Shown here: in pieces, positions 40,401-52,388 of the stretch
Layout of the letters: the number at the start of each line of letters is the position of its first letter
How positions within the stretch are numbered: position 1 is the stretch's first letter
NCBI GenBank assembly: GCA_016758965.1
Contig: JAEPRB010000052.1
Location: 62,001-126,000 of the forward strand
Source of the DNA: Circinella minor
Lineage: Eukaryota; Mucoromycota; Mucoromycetes; Mucorales; Lichtheimiaceae
Length of the DNA: 64,000 nt
Reading direction: 5' to 3'
Made by a program: the position numbers and the translations under genes
Notes under the pieces: generated by a model
Database searches by the model: none
What the model was told of the DNA's origin: nothing
What the model saw: the letters and a program-made list of their open reading frames with translations, nothing else

Positions 40401-41161
40401 GTAATTATATGATGTATATATACAAACTTGTTATTATTAGGCATGAAAAAACAAGAATAACAAAAATGGAGATAGAAAAAAACGCTGACTTTTCAAATAT
40501 TCATATATAGTTGACACATTGGATACCACACGAATTATGCGCCATCAAACCTTTAAAGCAACGTCGAAATGGTTTACGAAAGTTAATTGAAATTGCCAAA
40601 TTATGTTTAGAATATAATAATTTTCATACAAGTATGGTCATTATTATGGGATTAACCAGCGCACCTGTTCAAAAACTTGAAGAAGTTTGGGAATCTTTAC
40701 CAAGTCGTGACATGAATACATTTACCACGCTTAAACGACATTTGGATGTGAGCAATAACATGGCCAATTATCGACAAGCATTTGCTAAAAAAGCTAAAGC
40801 ACCTGCAGTTCCATTTTTTCCACTTGTTTTAAAAGATTTGACTTTCTATATGGATGGTAATCGAACGACCTGTTATCAACAACAACAAGAAAAAGAAGAA
40901 GGATTAATCAATTTCAGCAAATTTCGATCATTAACACAATTTGTTCATCATATTGGGAGTTACACAAATGAAAATTATTGGTTTACTGGCGACTTGGAAC
41001 ATTTGGCATTTTTTTCACAGAAAAAATATTATCAAAATAATAATCGAACGGCTGGTCCGTTAGATCATGTAGCAGAGTTAATCGAGTATGGGCTTCGGAC
41101 AGTGGCAGATTGTTGTAATGATCCACATTGTGAAAGTCAATTACTTGCCCAATTATCATAA
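34439..41161 (+). CDS. Cdc25-type Ras guanine nucleotide exchange factor
   Basis: Thirteen exons in phase: 34439-34588, 34761-35294, 35377-35668, 35866-35989, 36100-36165, 36650-37217, 37441-38666, 38783-38876, 39022-39253, 39354-39504, 39664-39823, 39920-40396 and 40511-41161, giving 1574 aa. It loads GTP onto Ras-family GTPases at membranes. The first 1000 residues or so are Asn/Ser/Thr-rich and largely disordered, with a helical part at about 51-120 (TILLGVLAVLQYAHEREQQN). A RasGEF N-terminal (LTE-type) module lies at about 1045-1195 (GGKLQVVAGTAEKLFLKLAD; NHTSFTQSIELLENLI). After a Ser/Pro linker, the catalytic domain runs from about 1304 (LEARDVARYLTLADFY) and includes LRKLIEIAKLCLEYNNFHTS, VPFFPLVLKDLTF and NFSKFRSL. 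No SH3 domain was found. Exon 5 boundaries are the least certain. Confidence 0.9.
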
Positions 41162-41322
41162 TATTAATAGTAATAATAAATCATAATACGTAATAACAAT
41201 ACTATTAATTCTTTTCCTCATTTTATGTACTATTTTATATTTTCATACTACTACATCAATTATTATCCTTGAAAATATCTGATTTTACACGATTTTATTT
41301 AAAAAAAAATAAGCAAAATTTT
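41162..41322. terminator. 161-bp convergent 3' region with polyadenylation signals on both strands
   Basis: AATAAA at 41175-41180 follows the RasGEF stop. The complement of TTTATT at 41294-41299 gives AATAAA on the minus strand, about 24 bases past the protease stop. The two transcripts probably overlap at their 3' ends. Confidence 0.5.
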
Positions 41323-44300
41323 CTAAAGACCAACAGAGGCAGTAAAACCTTGATTTCCTGATTCAACTGCAGAATCTTCCTCTCCATTTTTCAAAGGTGA
41401 AGGAGTAGCTTCAGAAAAATGTGTTGCATCTGGATGATTGTTGAAACTATTTGAAGGCTCTTGAGCTGCAGCAGTTGTTGTAGTTGGGATAGGCAATGGA
41501 ATATCATCATCTAATCCTTCTTTTTTCTTATTGCTATCACCATCCATATCCATATAAAGTGGTGGTGAGACCCATTCGTCCCAATCTTGATCATTCTCAC
41601 GATCACCGAAAACATGCAAAGCACGTACACGAATTCGATAAGTTCCAGTTTTTACATAACGTTCATCACCTTTAATGGGTTGTATTTGACCATCCCATTT
41701 ATATTCATGGAATATAGAAGAGCTTGAAGTTATTGTACGGGTGTTGCGTGGTAACCATGCACGATTTTGATTCTGATCCAATTCATTAAATGGAATAGAT
41801 CCAATCACTTTTTTGCCTTTTTCTTGTACCACCTGAAGATCCAAAAGGGGTGTACCTGTCAACAATCGAACCAAAACTGTTGGTTGAAGTAATGGGGTAA
41901 ATTTGCCAGTTTCGTTCTCCTTGAGAATTGTGCCATCATAATTGCCAATACTGGGGAATGGATAAACACCTGCGCTGGAACGATCAAGAATGGGAAGTTG
42001 AGCCATGTTACCAACCATGCCAATATAAGGAATAGAAGCTGCTAATGATTTATCTGCAGTTTCAATAGCAATATAACCACCATAAATAGCATGTGAATCG
42101 GTATCAAAAGCTGTTGGAGGTTTACAAGTAACTTGGATTTCCACCGATTTTCCTGGTGCTACTTGAATTTGCTGTTGCTTTTCAAAAGAAATGGATGCAA
42201 TACTGTTGTCTTTTGTAGAAAATGAAACAGGTTCAATAGGAGTAGGATTGGAAGCATTCTTTGTATCGTAACCATGAACAGATAAAGCAGGACCATGGAC
42301 CAAATTAAAAGTCAAATCTTTATCGCCATTGTTATTAATAGTAATTGTTTGTGTTTCTTCAAAATGTTCAGTATCATTGAAACTGAGCTTAGAGGGTGAT
42401 ACATGGAACTGTTTATATCCTTGAATGGCACGTGCAACACTAACAAGACCAGCACCTTGACGAATAGGAGAATCACCATATTGGCGAAGATTACTCAAGG
42501 GTGAACCAACTTTATAGATATAAATAAAAACAAGAATTAATTTTTTTTTCATTCCTACACTTTTAAGCGTATATATGTACATGTATACATAAAAAAAGAG
42601 TACATGTATAAATTCGAGTAAAGCAAAAAACTTACGTGGACGAGCAAAGTTCATCAATGCGGTCTTGACAGTTTCTGGATCAACTTCTTTACGTTGATTT
42701 TCATTCAAAGCGCTTAAAAACAAAGCAATCGATCCTGTAACTAAGGGAGCAGCCATGGAAGTACCAGATAAGATACCATAACCACCTTTATAAAGTGGCA
42801 ATGTCGAGAACATGTCACCACCTGTGGCAGTCAATTCGGGTTTTAAAGCAAGTTCATTAGTTGGACCAAGAGAAGAGAAACTAGCAAGTCGATTTGCTTC
42901 ACTTTTGGGTGATACCAAAGCAACAAGTGAACGAGTAAATTGACCTTGAGTAGCACCCTTCTTTTCAATATAATTGAGAATAGATTCGCCGGCGACAGAA
43001 TTAATAAATCCAACGGGTAACTGTGCATTTGAAGTGCTTGCATCAGGTTCAGCCGTTTCATTACTGTTTGTATAAACAAGGGCGATCGTAACATTAGCAT
43101 TTTTGGCATGTTGAAGCTTTGTCATCAAATCACATTCATTGTTGTCTTGGATAAGAGTGATGGTATTTTTGTATTTGTCTTCATTAAATTCAGAACATGA
43201 GTCCTTGATAGATTTAAGTGACAATGATTGATTGAAAGAAATTGGTTGATTGACAATAGTACGGTAAGCTATTGTTGTTTGTTTGTTTATACAAGTACCA
43301 AAAAGAAAAAAAAATATAATTTAAGTAACACAACCTTTTTGCAATATGTGATATTATCATGTAAAAAAAATGAAAAGACAAAACAAAAGCTTACGTATAT
43401 TAAGGACATCTTCCTTATTATTGAATACGTTCAAAATAAATCCTGGTAGTTGAGTATTCATGGAAGCACCAACAGCAATAACTCCATTTGCAGTTGCAGG
43501 CGATGCAGTCAACATGATGCCGCTTGTTCCGATATTTCCACTAGCAACAACAACTAAAAAAATTTAGTTTAGGTTAAAAACAGATTAGTATACTATATTT
43601 GGATAAAGGAAGGGATGTTACAACTAAAAAAAAATATGTGCGTGTGATCTTTTTTTTATAGACTTACCATGCACACCTTGTGACACGAGTCTGTCAGCAA
43701 GTACAGCAATCACATCTTCATGCCATCCACCATCTTTGCCAAATGAAAGATTTAAGATATCCATATCGGCTTCATAAGCCATTTCCATAGCCTTGAGGAA
43801 AACATCTGTTGTGGCTAATTGTGAGTTACAACCGAAAACTCTATTTAAATTATTTATTTATTATTATTGTTATTATTTTGTTTGCTTTTTTATTTGTTTC
43901 CAAACCGCCTTTTTTTTTCCAAAAAGAAGAATTGAATATTTTACCTCCACATGCCTAAAGATGCAGCAGGTGCTGTACCAGTCCAATTCTATTTGATTTT
44001 CATTGAAATTATTAGTTTTTCTCCTTGGCGTAATCATTTTTTTTTTAGTTTCGATTATTATCTAATATATTTATTACCAAACGAGTATCAGTGGCTCCGA
44101 TTAATCCTAAAATAAGTATGATATAATTATAAATTATTATTTTTTTAGTTCTTTTCTACATGATTTACAACTGATATTTATTTATTATTTATAGTCAGAA
44201 TAATATAAAAAAAATAGCTTACCCGATACAAATGTACCGTGACCTGTAGCACCCGCTATATTTAATAAAAATAAAACAATCAAAAAATAGATTAGCTAAT

Positions 44301-45083
44301 GTCCCAGAAATATGGTTTTCTTTTATATTTCTGCTGGATATATTAAATCAAAATGAATATTTTGTACCTGCAGTTGGAGGACAATTATCTAAAGGATCAT
44401 TATCCTCTTTAACTGATTCATGTGTTCCATTATAATCATCACCTACTAAATCGTAACCAAATTCTATTTTACATCCGGAACCGAAACATCCGCCAAGTGC
44501 TGGGTGACGATAATCAACACCAGAATCAATAATACCAATACGAACGTTAGTACCATTAACACCAAGTTCTCGATATGCTTCATTATAACTTTTTGTTAAA
44601 AGTGGTACTTGTTCCTAATAAATATTATGTTTTCATTCATTGATAGTTCAATATTTTATTATTAATAAATTATTCAACGGGTTAGCTATCATCGTTTTAA
44701 CTTTTTTTCCTTACAGGTGAAAAAGGTTGTATATTAAAGGCTTGATTAGTAAATTCTTGAGCAGTATCATCCGAAAGACCAGAAGGACGTGAATGATGTG
44801 AAACAGGCCAAACGTTAATAATATCAGGATGGGCAAGTGCAGCTTTTGCGGAAACTGAATCACCAAATTCAACTGAGGCACCGTTTAAAAGTTTGGAATT
44901 GTATGTATAACGTACTTTTCGAATGTCATGTTGAAAGAATGTCGATTCACTTGGCGATCGATCAAATTCGACAATGTAACCATTGTTGACGACTCCTGTT
45001 GGTATAGTTGATTTAGCAGCCCATACCAATGTTAGGAGGGGTGATAATAATAATAATAGATACGTATTAGTGTAATATAGCAT
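41323..45083 (-). CDS. secreted subtilisin-like serine protease (S8 family) with PA-type and Fn3-like regions
   Basis: Nine exons in phase: 45083-44715, 44614-44368, 44255-44223, 44106-44078, 43988-43945, 43840-43668, 43553-43395, 43268-42636 and 42509-41323, giving 957 aa. A signal peptide (about 1-22, LLLLLSPLLTLVWA) is followed by an I9-like propeptide (GYIVEFDRSP, about 34-100). The catalytic triad is Asp in IGIIDSGVDY (about 153), His in GATGHGTFVSG (about 211) and Ser in SGTSMAAP (about 522), with the oxyanion Asn in VVASGNIG (about 305). A PA-like insert (about 370-450, TITLIQDNNECDL, VGFINSVAGESIL) splits the domain, and a C-terminal half with Fn3-like strands follows. The order matches minor extracellular protease Vpr / C5a-peptidase-like fungal enzymes. 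The acidic, Ser/Pro-rich tail lacks a clear GPI signal, so the product is probably secreted. Confidence 0.93.
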
Positions 45084-47037
45084 TATTATATAATTATGCT
45101 CCTTTTTTTTTCGTTTGTCTCTTTTTTTCTTTTAATGGCCACCCCTTAAATTAATATACAATAATAATAATAAAAATAATAAAAATTAGTTGGAAAAATA
45201 TATAATATAAAAAAAAAAGAAAGAAAGAAGGGAGAGAAGGAGAGGGAGAGTCGAGGAAAGAAAGCGAGAGAAGGAAAGTAATGGGATGAAAAGGACAAGG
45301 GAAATGAAAAAAAAGGAAAGGAAAAAAGAGAAGAAAAAAGAGAAGAAAAAAAAAAAGAAAGAATAAATAAGTTATTATATATAAAAGGGTTGTCAAGAAA
45401 ATAGTTACTACAGTAACAAGCGGAAACAATCGAATTTATATAGCAGCACGCACTGGTAAAGCGGAAACATAAACGTAACACGCGATCGAATAACTAAATA
45501 TAGTAACAAGAATGCCAACCTTGGTCGTAATTTTTCATTTTGATTGATTTCGGAGCAGAAAACACAATAATATTTGTATGTGTGCTTGTGCATCTTTACC
45601 TTTTATTTTCTAAATAATTACATCATGAATATAACACTTTTAAGCTCAAATTTAATACTTTCTAAAGTAGCACTAAAATATACGGGTCCTCATAAGAATA
45701 TTAAGAAATATTTAGACATGTTTTGGTGTTACATACATATAGAAAAACAACAATGTGGATGACCCTTTGTTCAATAATAAATGAATAGCGCTCATTCGTA
45801 ATTAATTTTTTATTGTCGCTGCTAAGTAACAATTATTAGCGACGTTGCCCGAACAATGGAATAGAAGCTTGATGAAGAATTTTTAATGAGGGCTGTTCTT
45901 TTCTTTATTCATTCCCATGATTGTTCCGAAAACTAAAACAGTTAATAGTACGTAACAACAGTTTCATTCATTCTTATTGCTCTTCATTGTTTTTTTTTGA
46001 AATTATATATTCTTTATTAAATTGCGTGAGACTTCTTTTATTCAATAAGCTACTACTAGTTGCTCATTTCATTATTCAGCCATGCAACACTATAAACAAA
46101 TAAAAAATTATCAATTTTGGTTTCTTGCGTCATCAGCGGCAATGACAATATTAACAGAAAGTAGTTAATAGCAAAGTAGAGTCTTTTAATCATACTGTTG
46201 AGACATATAGTCAACGAAAACTCATGTCTTTTAAACACATAAAAGTGGAAAGAAAGCAAGAAAAAAACGTGTTTTTCAACGAGGTCATTGAGATCAATTT
46301 ATACTAAATAGACTACCCTTTTTTTACTACTCAGTAGCTCGATACATACTTAATAATGATATTATACAACAGATAAAAACAGACTATTATAGCTGAAATC
46401 ATTATTTATTAAGCTTTTCAAGAATGAAAAAAAAGCTATATATGGTATAAAATCTAAATTACTTTATTTTATACTTCTCGAAGATGTATACATAAAACAA
46501 GAAATAATTTATTGAAAGGAGAAAAAGCGATTTATCTGTTTATTCAGGTAAAAATAGGAGGAAAGCAACAGCTGCTCGTATATTATAAGGATAAAAGCTA
46601 TATTTACATACTATCTTCAGTTCATGTCTTTTTTCCCCTCAAATAGATTAAAGATATAATAATTACCTATTAACAGTCTGGTCCTCCTTGTTTAACCTCT
46701 TTATTGAAATATATATATATATATATTACTACTTCTCCTTTACCAATTTTTTTTTATGAAAATGATTTTTGAAACTTTTTAAGAACTAATTTGTGTTTGC
46801 GTTTTCTTAGTTGTTTAAAAAGTATAGTAGAACAAATAGCAAACATATCGTCGATATGAATAAAAGATTTACGGCAATAAGAAGAGGAAATAAAATGCTC
46901 GTATACATTGACTCATTGTGTTATTCATATTGAACATATTCCAAGAGCCAAATTTATTTTAGCCCCATGTTGATGATAAATGGGTTGTATTCATTGTACT
47001 AGTATATTGAGCTATAGAATCTTCCCCATAGAAGAAG
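45084..47037. other. gene-free interval, purine-rich near the protease start
   Basis: 45190-45360 is a GA-rich tract on the plus strand (pyrimidine-rich in the transcribed orientation of the protease), likely its 5' region. The remainder is AT-rich with no supported gene; an (AT)n run lies at 46710-46726. Confidence 0.45.
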
Positions 47038-47382
47038 ATGACAAGCAAAATTTCAAATCGTCTTAACACCGAGATTGAACGTAATAAAGTACTATATAAG
47101 CAATCAACCGCTTATGTTGCTTCTTTCATAAATACAATAAATAAAATCACTTCTCTACGTAATAATGAAGCCAATGATACCCATGAAATATTATTGGAAA
47201 GGAAAAACGAAATAATAATCAATGTATGTGTAATTACGTACATAAATAAATTTTAGCACAGAGAAAAAAGCAAATTTGCAAGATACAGTACATATTGCAG
47301 CACACTTGTAGATAATGATCAAAAGCAAGATAGTGATATTTGCAAAACACTAATTAGGAAAAAGTCATTATACGCACTTTGA
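47038..47382 (+). CDS. possible small two-exon gene, unknown function
   Basis: ATG 47038 opens a frame of 62 codons (MTSKISNRLNTEIERNKVLY...) to a GTATGT donor at 47224. A 33-nt intron ends in TTTTAG, and exon 47257-47382 continues in phase (HREKSKFARYSTYCSTL) to TGA, giving 103 aa. Composition is hydrophilic, and the N-terminal half is predicted helical by eye. The intron is very short and no homologue is recognised, so this may be chance. Confidence 0.35.
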
Positions 47383-48146
47383 GTACTGATGGTCTTATAA
47401 ACATGAAAATAAAATAAGCAGTGTTAGATAATTTTTATATTAATATTATATCCATGGAAAAAAATAGACATTATCGGAAACCCTACTGACAGCTATATAT
47501 CGGGTATAATGATGTTTACATTTTGTACAACAACATCGTTGGCATAATGGAGCATATACAAGTCACCTATTTATTTATCTTTGTAACAGATGAGCAGAGA
47601 CTAATCTTAAAAAAGAAAATAAGTTATCAATTCTTCAGCCACATCCGACAGAACGGTTTTATGAAGCGAAAAAGGAATCAATATTAGTATTCTAAATGAA
47701 AAAAGACAGACCATAAAAGCTTTTGGATTGATAAGATGAGAATATGTGTTTATATTAATCTTATTGTTACATAAAAAAAACATAAATTGACTGGAAATGC
47801 ATTTAAGCTCATAAGATCACAAAGTTCACATATGCTTTTTAAACTCGCCTCATTTTCGGTCGAAATGGTAATTTCATGAACTTTCAGGTAGTACTTATAA
47901 TGGTCACTTGATCACGCTGTTCATCTATCATGTAACATGTAACATAGTATTGTTACTGCATGACACTGATCTGCGGAGTTATTTGTTTACTCTTCTTTTT
48001 CATATTTTTTTTTGTTTATTGTATTTTACCATTTGCTGAGCAATCTTTCTCTCTTCCTTCTTTTCTTTATAAATAATAGATAATCTGTAAAATATTAATA
48101 TTTTATATAAAGATATAACGAATGCTTTTGAGTTACTATCATTATT
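47383..48146. other. gene-free interval
   Basis: AT-rich 5' flank of the beta-propeller gene. No supported feature. Confidence 0.4.
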
Positions 48147-49484
48147 ATGGTCTCCCAAAAAGTATACCAAGCAACACAACCAAAAGCTACTCCTCGTTCT
48201 ATGTGGCGACATTGTTTCAAGAAACAAAAGAAAAATATTGATACAAAAGATGATGACGATACATCCTTTATTTCATTAGAGCCATCTATTAAATCAAGTG
48301 ACATAATTGTATGCGCACGTCGAGAGAAAATATACGCAGTCCATAAAGAAGATGGTCGTAGATTATGGCGGATCAAATCACCCATTGGATCCAGCGGTGG
48401 AATTATTTCTATTTACGTGACAGAAGATTATAAAGTTCTTTTAGGTGCAAGAGGAAAAGCGGCATGTATTGAACTAAGAACTGGAAAACATCTTTGGACA
48501 CAAAAAATGAAGGTTCGTTTTTATTATATATCAATGGCCCTTTTACAACTATACATTTCTGATATACCAATCTAAATATATATGCATTTAGAGACGTTGG
48601 ATTTGTAATGAAGTATCCATTTTAAGCACACCATACGATAAGCCGTTATTATCACTGGATTCAGAGACAATGTCTCAAATACGATTACTTGCAGATCACG
48701 ATATTACTTATAATGACAATAAAGATTATCATTCAAAAACATCATCTTCGTCATCACCAAGGTGTAGGTCAAATAACGATCATAACCTATTAATGGATAA
48801 CAGTAGCGGAGAATCGGTACTTGGGAAGAAATACAATCGTCGGTCAAGTGCGACCTTGGACGAAGACTACGACATAGAATGTCAAGAACAAAATAAAGAT
48901 CCGAAACGGGTTGTTTGTGCCACAAGCTGGGGCCGTTGTTATGGATTTGACATGAATACTGGAGATCAATTGTGGCGTTTCGATTGTCCAAAAGGAAGAT
49001 TTGGATTTCCAACTATATTATTTGATAGACGAAGCCATGGTAATAATAATAAAAGTTCTTCTTGGAATTTATTTATCGCATGTAATACTATGCTATATTG
49101 TTTGGATCCGAAAACTGGGAAATTGCAATGGTCAGAAAAATTATCCAAGAGTCGTTGGTCAATCAGTGGGTATGTTACTTTGGCAACTGGATGGAGTTCT
49201 CGATTAGCAGCGGAATCGTATGGAGGCGGATTTTCTCAACAACCTCTTGTACAAATTGCTGATGTTGAACAAAACTTACAAATTACTGCTAGAGTAGCCA
49301 TAGCGTAAGTTTAATTTTTCTTATAATGGTTTTGTTACAAGTAGATAATAATGATGTATTGTTTATGCAAAGCAAGCATGCAAAAATTATAACTTTTATT
49401 ATTGTTTTTTTTTTAATATGGAATAGTCTTCTTGCTGGAGGTGCCAAGGCAGGTATTACTATTGCAGGTGCTGCTGCTGCCTAA
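48147..49484 (+). CDS. PQQ/quinoprotein-type beta-propeller repeat protein
   Basis: Three exons in phase: 48147-48512, 48592-49304 and 49427-49484, giving 378 aa. Four blade-like repeats show the PQQ-repeat pattern of a strand, then x-x-x-TG-x-x-LW: EKIYAVHKEDGRRLWR, KAACIELRTGKHLWTQ, CYGFDMNTGDQLWRFD and YCLDPKTGKLQWSEK. A Ser/Asn-rich acidic insert (about 155-215) sits between blades 2 and 3. No signal peptide is seen, so it is probably cytosolic. The C-terminus is a short Ala/Gly hydrophobic stretch (AGGAKAGITIAGAAAA) encoded by its own exon. These propellers are scaffold or binding folds; no dehydrogenase partner residues were identified and the function is unknown. Confidence 0.8.
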
Positions 49485-49559
49485 AATCACTTCATTAATA
49501 TATTTATAAAATACTATCATTTGTGTAATATAATTCTTTTCGTAAACCTTTTATTAGTA

Positions 49560-49785
49560 GCCCATACTAGTATGTACAATATAAAGCGATCTTATTATAC
49601 AGAATTTTTTTCCATGATTTAGCAATTGCATTGTGTTTAGGGGGGGGTTAGCTATTAGATTTGAGGCGACGTTTTTTTTTAATTTCGGGGAGTGTGGTGG
49701 CATAATGAAATAATCAATCTCTTTCTTTTTCCAAACTGTATGGAAAACGGATCGGTGTGGACAATCATTGTACCAAGATCCCAAC
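49560..49785 (-). pseudogene. Tc1/mariner transposase C-terminal relic
   Basis: The minus-strand translation contains NDCPHRSVFHTVWKKKEIDY followed by FIMPPHSPKLKK. This matches the family's DN-x-x-IHRS... and LPPYSPELNPIE block around the second catalytic Asp and the SPDLNP motif. The Asp of DN is lost, the NPIE part is replaced, and the rest of the transposase is missing. Confidence 0.55.
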
Positions 49786-50261
49786 TAGTCACCATGTTGA
49801 AAGTGTGTTATATTCTACGGATTGACGATAAATTGAACAAAAAGTAACTCAACTTATACGTTAGAGCTTGTCGAGTAGAAGCTATCAGCTCTAATGCGAT
49901 GGACAACCCTGATTGAGGTGATGTTCGTGCATTGCTGAAAGTACACAGGCACGCTTTTGAAAATTTGCAAAAATAACCCCCATTAGGCTGCGGAAAACAA
50001 TGGTAATATTGATCGACAAGAAGAGATACATTCTCTCTTTTTGTTGATTTCTGTTCCTTTAAGCGTACTGTTTGTAATTCTGACGCGTTTTACTTGATCT
50101 ATTTTACTTTTACCCCATTTGTCTTTTGGTTAGATTCCTTGAACTAGGGGAACTTAATATCTCTCTTCATTCTTTTGCATTGAATCTGTTGTTAATTTGA
50201 CAAAATGTTTTTTTAACACTATACTTTTTTTTCATTATGTTTTCTTAATTATATTATAGTC
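49786..50261. other. interval between transposon relics
   Basis: No intact ORF. It probably contains further degraded element sequence. Confidence 0.35.
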
Positions 50262-50872
50262 CTATGGAGGTTCATGCATTACTGAATTACTCTAAATTTA
50301 AGCTACTTGTTGATGATCATATAAATGGATTTTGCAAATTTGCCCGGGAGAGATGCCTGTTCTGTTATTACATGGTAGTTATTGATTCGTTATATTATAA
50401 ACCAATATATATATATATATATTCTAACTAAATCGCAAAGGCATCGGAGGGCCTAATGGATCCGGTTTCTTTAGATGGAAACTTTCAATTGAAGAGATTA
50501 GATCAAACTTCGCACTCTTTTGTTAATGATCCATGTGCAGAAACTGTGAATACCTTGTGGAAAGCAAATACTGATATAGTATCACCTGGAAATAAAGTAA
50601 GAATAAAATTATTACTAATTACACTTTTTAATGTGTATGTCAAAAGACTAACTTACTTATTCGTAAAACAGCCACAATCATCTGCTACAAATGTTAGGCC
50701 TGAATTTAGTTTATCTACTAACTCGATCCAAATTACAACACAAAGATCATATAACTATGATAATATTGCTTGTGATGGATGGATGTCATTATCAAAAACC
50801 GGTATAAAGAGAAGGTCTGTCCCTATTACTGGTGTATTCATGGCAATGTGTTCTCGTCAACAACAACTCCAG
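50262..50872 (+). pseudogene. KDZ (Kyakuja-Dileera-Zisupton) transposase fragment
   Basis: Exon-like frames include CKFARERCLFCYY (50262-50380). After an intron comes SEGLMDPVSLDGNFQLKR (about 50440-50600), matching the CPACP...LDGNFQLKR start of KDZ transposases. A third piece has CDGWMSLSKTGIKRR and TGVFMAMCSRQQ, like the ETGVFG-x-x-CRH segment, then a stop. The catalytic remainder is absent. Confidence 0.6.
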
Positions 50873-51159
50873 TAGTCACGAAAAAACTTAAGTAGTAGCA
50901 ATAATAGCAATAAGACGTCTCGCCACACGCTCTCAAACACAGAGGAAGCGTATGTAGAGTCAATGTATAAAAACTTGGCTGAAAAAAAACATGTGGACTC
51001 TCAAAACGGGCAGAAAAGTTGAAAAGGTGATGGAAAGATGTGCAAAAGATTATAAAGTTGAACAGTAAGTGTATTTATTATTATTATTCTCTATTACACA
51101 TATTGCTAATCACCATTCGCAAACATTGATAACCATAACTTGTATATTAGAGGAGCGCA

Positions 51160-52388
51160 CTCAATTATTATGGATCCCTTAGATCCTGTGTGGGATAATT
51201 ATTTTACTAAAGAAGAAAGAGAAGAAATCAGTATCACAAATCCACCACAACTCCCGCCATTAACTCCAAAAATGATCGAATACTTGCAAAAATTTCAAAA
51301 CTTGGTAGGATAAAAAACATAACAATAAAAACAATAATAACGATTAATCATTTTTTTTTGTTCAAACGTAATATAGACTGATCTTGATGATCTCTTTAAC
51401 AAAGTCAACGAGGACAACCTTACTCCAAAAAAAAAAAGATTCTGATTTGTATTGGTTAAAGCAATCTGTTATAAATGGGCTCGAGCTTTATTATTGTGTT
51501 TCTTCAACAAGGAAGTAAAATCAGAAAATGACTTATCACATCGAATTTTGAGACCAATCTATTTATGTTTTGATCATAATACTAATATCAGTGTCACAAG
51601 GTACATTCAAATGATCTTTTTTTTATTAACAGCCGTACTATGATGGTCTTAAACGAATAAGTAATAATAACTGGGGTTTTTCCTTTTATTTAAACATGAA
51701 TTTGAATAGACATAATGGGGAAAAGGCAAGCTATGCGCCTGCCTTTCGTAAAAGAGGGTCCAAAAACGAGGCACCATGCCGCTTTTTCGGACCTTTTTAA
51801 AGCATCCCCAACGGTATTGCTAAAAGTTTTGCCAAGCCAGAACCCTGTATCAGTCTCGAGGTTTACCAATTGTGGTAATCTCCTAGCGAATTCCCCAATT
51901 CAAATTGGGGAACTACGCTGGGAGAAAAGAATACGCAAATCCGTTTGCTAAACTGGATATTTGCACAGTCCATTGGACGTGCTCTTATTCTTCAGGCCCG
52001 CTACAATGAAAGAATTTGGCACTACTCAAGTGAGATAAAAATCGACAACTGAAAGTGACAGATCTAATAACGAACTTGAATTGAAGATACCAAAGACTAT
52101 GAAAGATATGCTATTACGATTGATGAAATTATCTCCAGGAAATCAAAATAAAATTATTACATGTGGATTGAACATTTCAGGTATTATATTATTTACTATT
52201 GAGTGATTATTGTATGATATTAATTTCTCTGACATTTTCTATTTTTTTCAGGAATTTATCTAAACCAGCTTGTAAACGATAACCCAAAGGGTTATGTATG
52301 TCGAGTATCCAGATTCCCAATAGAATTACAATACCCAGAACAACCCTATAACTTCATCCAATTTATAAAACCGATCCTTGCAACAAGA
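51160..52388 (+). pseudogene. relic of a lineage-specific repeated protein family
   Basis: Coding-like pieces in order: IMDPLDPVWDNYFTKEEREE (51165-51300), WARALLLCFFNKEVKSEND and LSHRILRPIYLCFDHN (about 51455-51600), then KTMKDMLLRLMKLSPGNQNK and PKGYVCRVSRFPIEL (52080-52388). From memory this resembles mucoralean expanded hypothetical proteins, possibly the same class as 10012-12479. It is interrupted by a folded tract (51715-51915) and ends exactly where a TIR element starts at 52389. Confidence 0.35.
51715..51915. other. compact tract of four consecutive hairpins
   Basis: A GC-richer island with AAAGGCA/TGCCTTT (51722-51746), GGTCCAAAAA/TTTTTCGGACC (51757-51793), TTACCA/TGGTAA (about 51863-51878) and TTCCCCAATT/AATTGGGGAA (51891-51912). 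The 78-codon ORF across it is probably incidental. It may be the structured end of a transposon or an RNA gene. Confidence 0.5.

Noticed and set aside
45146..45481. Phe/Ser-rich minus-strand ORFs upstream of the protease
   Set aside because: They come from a GA/CT-rich tract in the 5' region, with no coding character.
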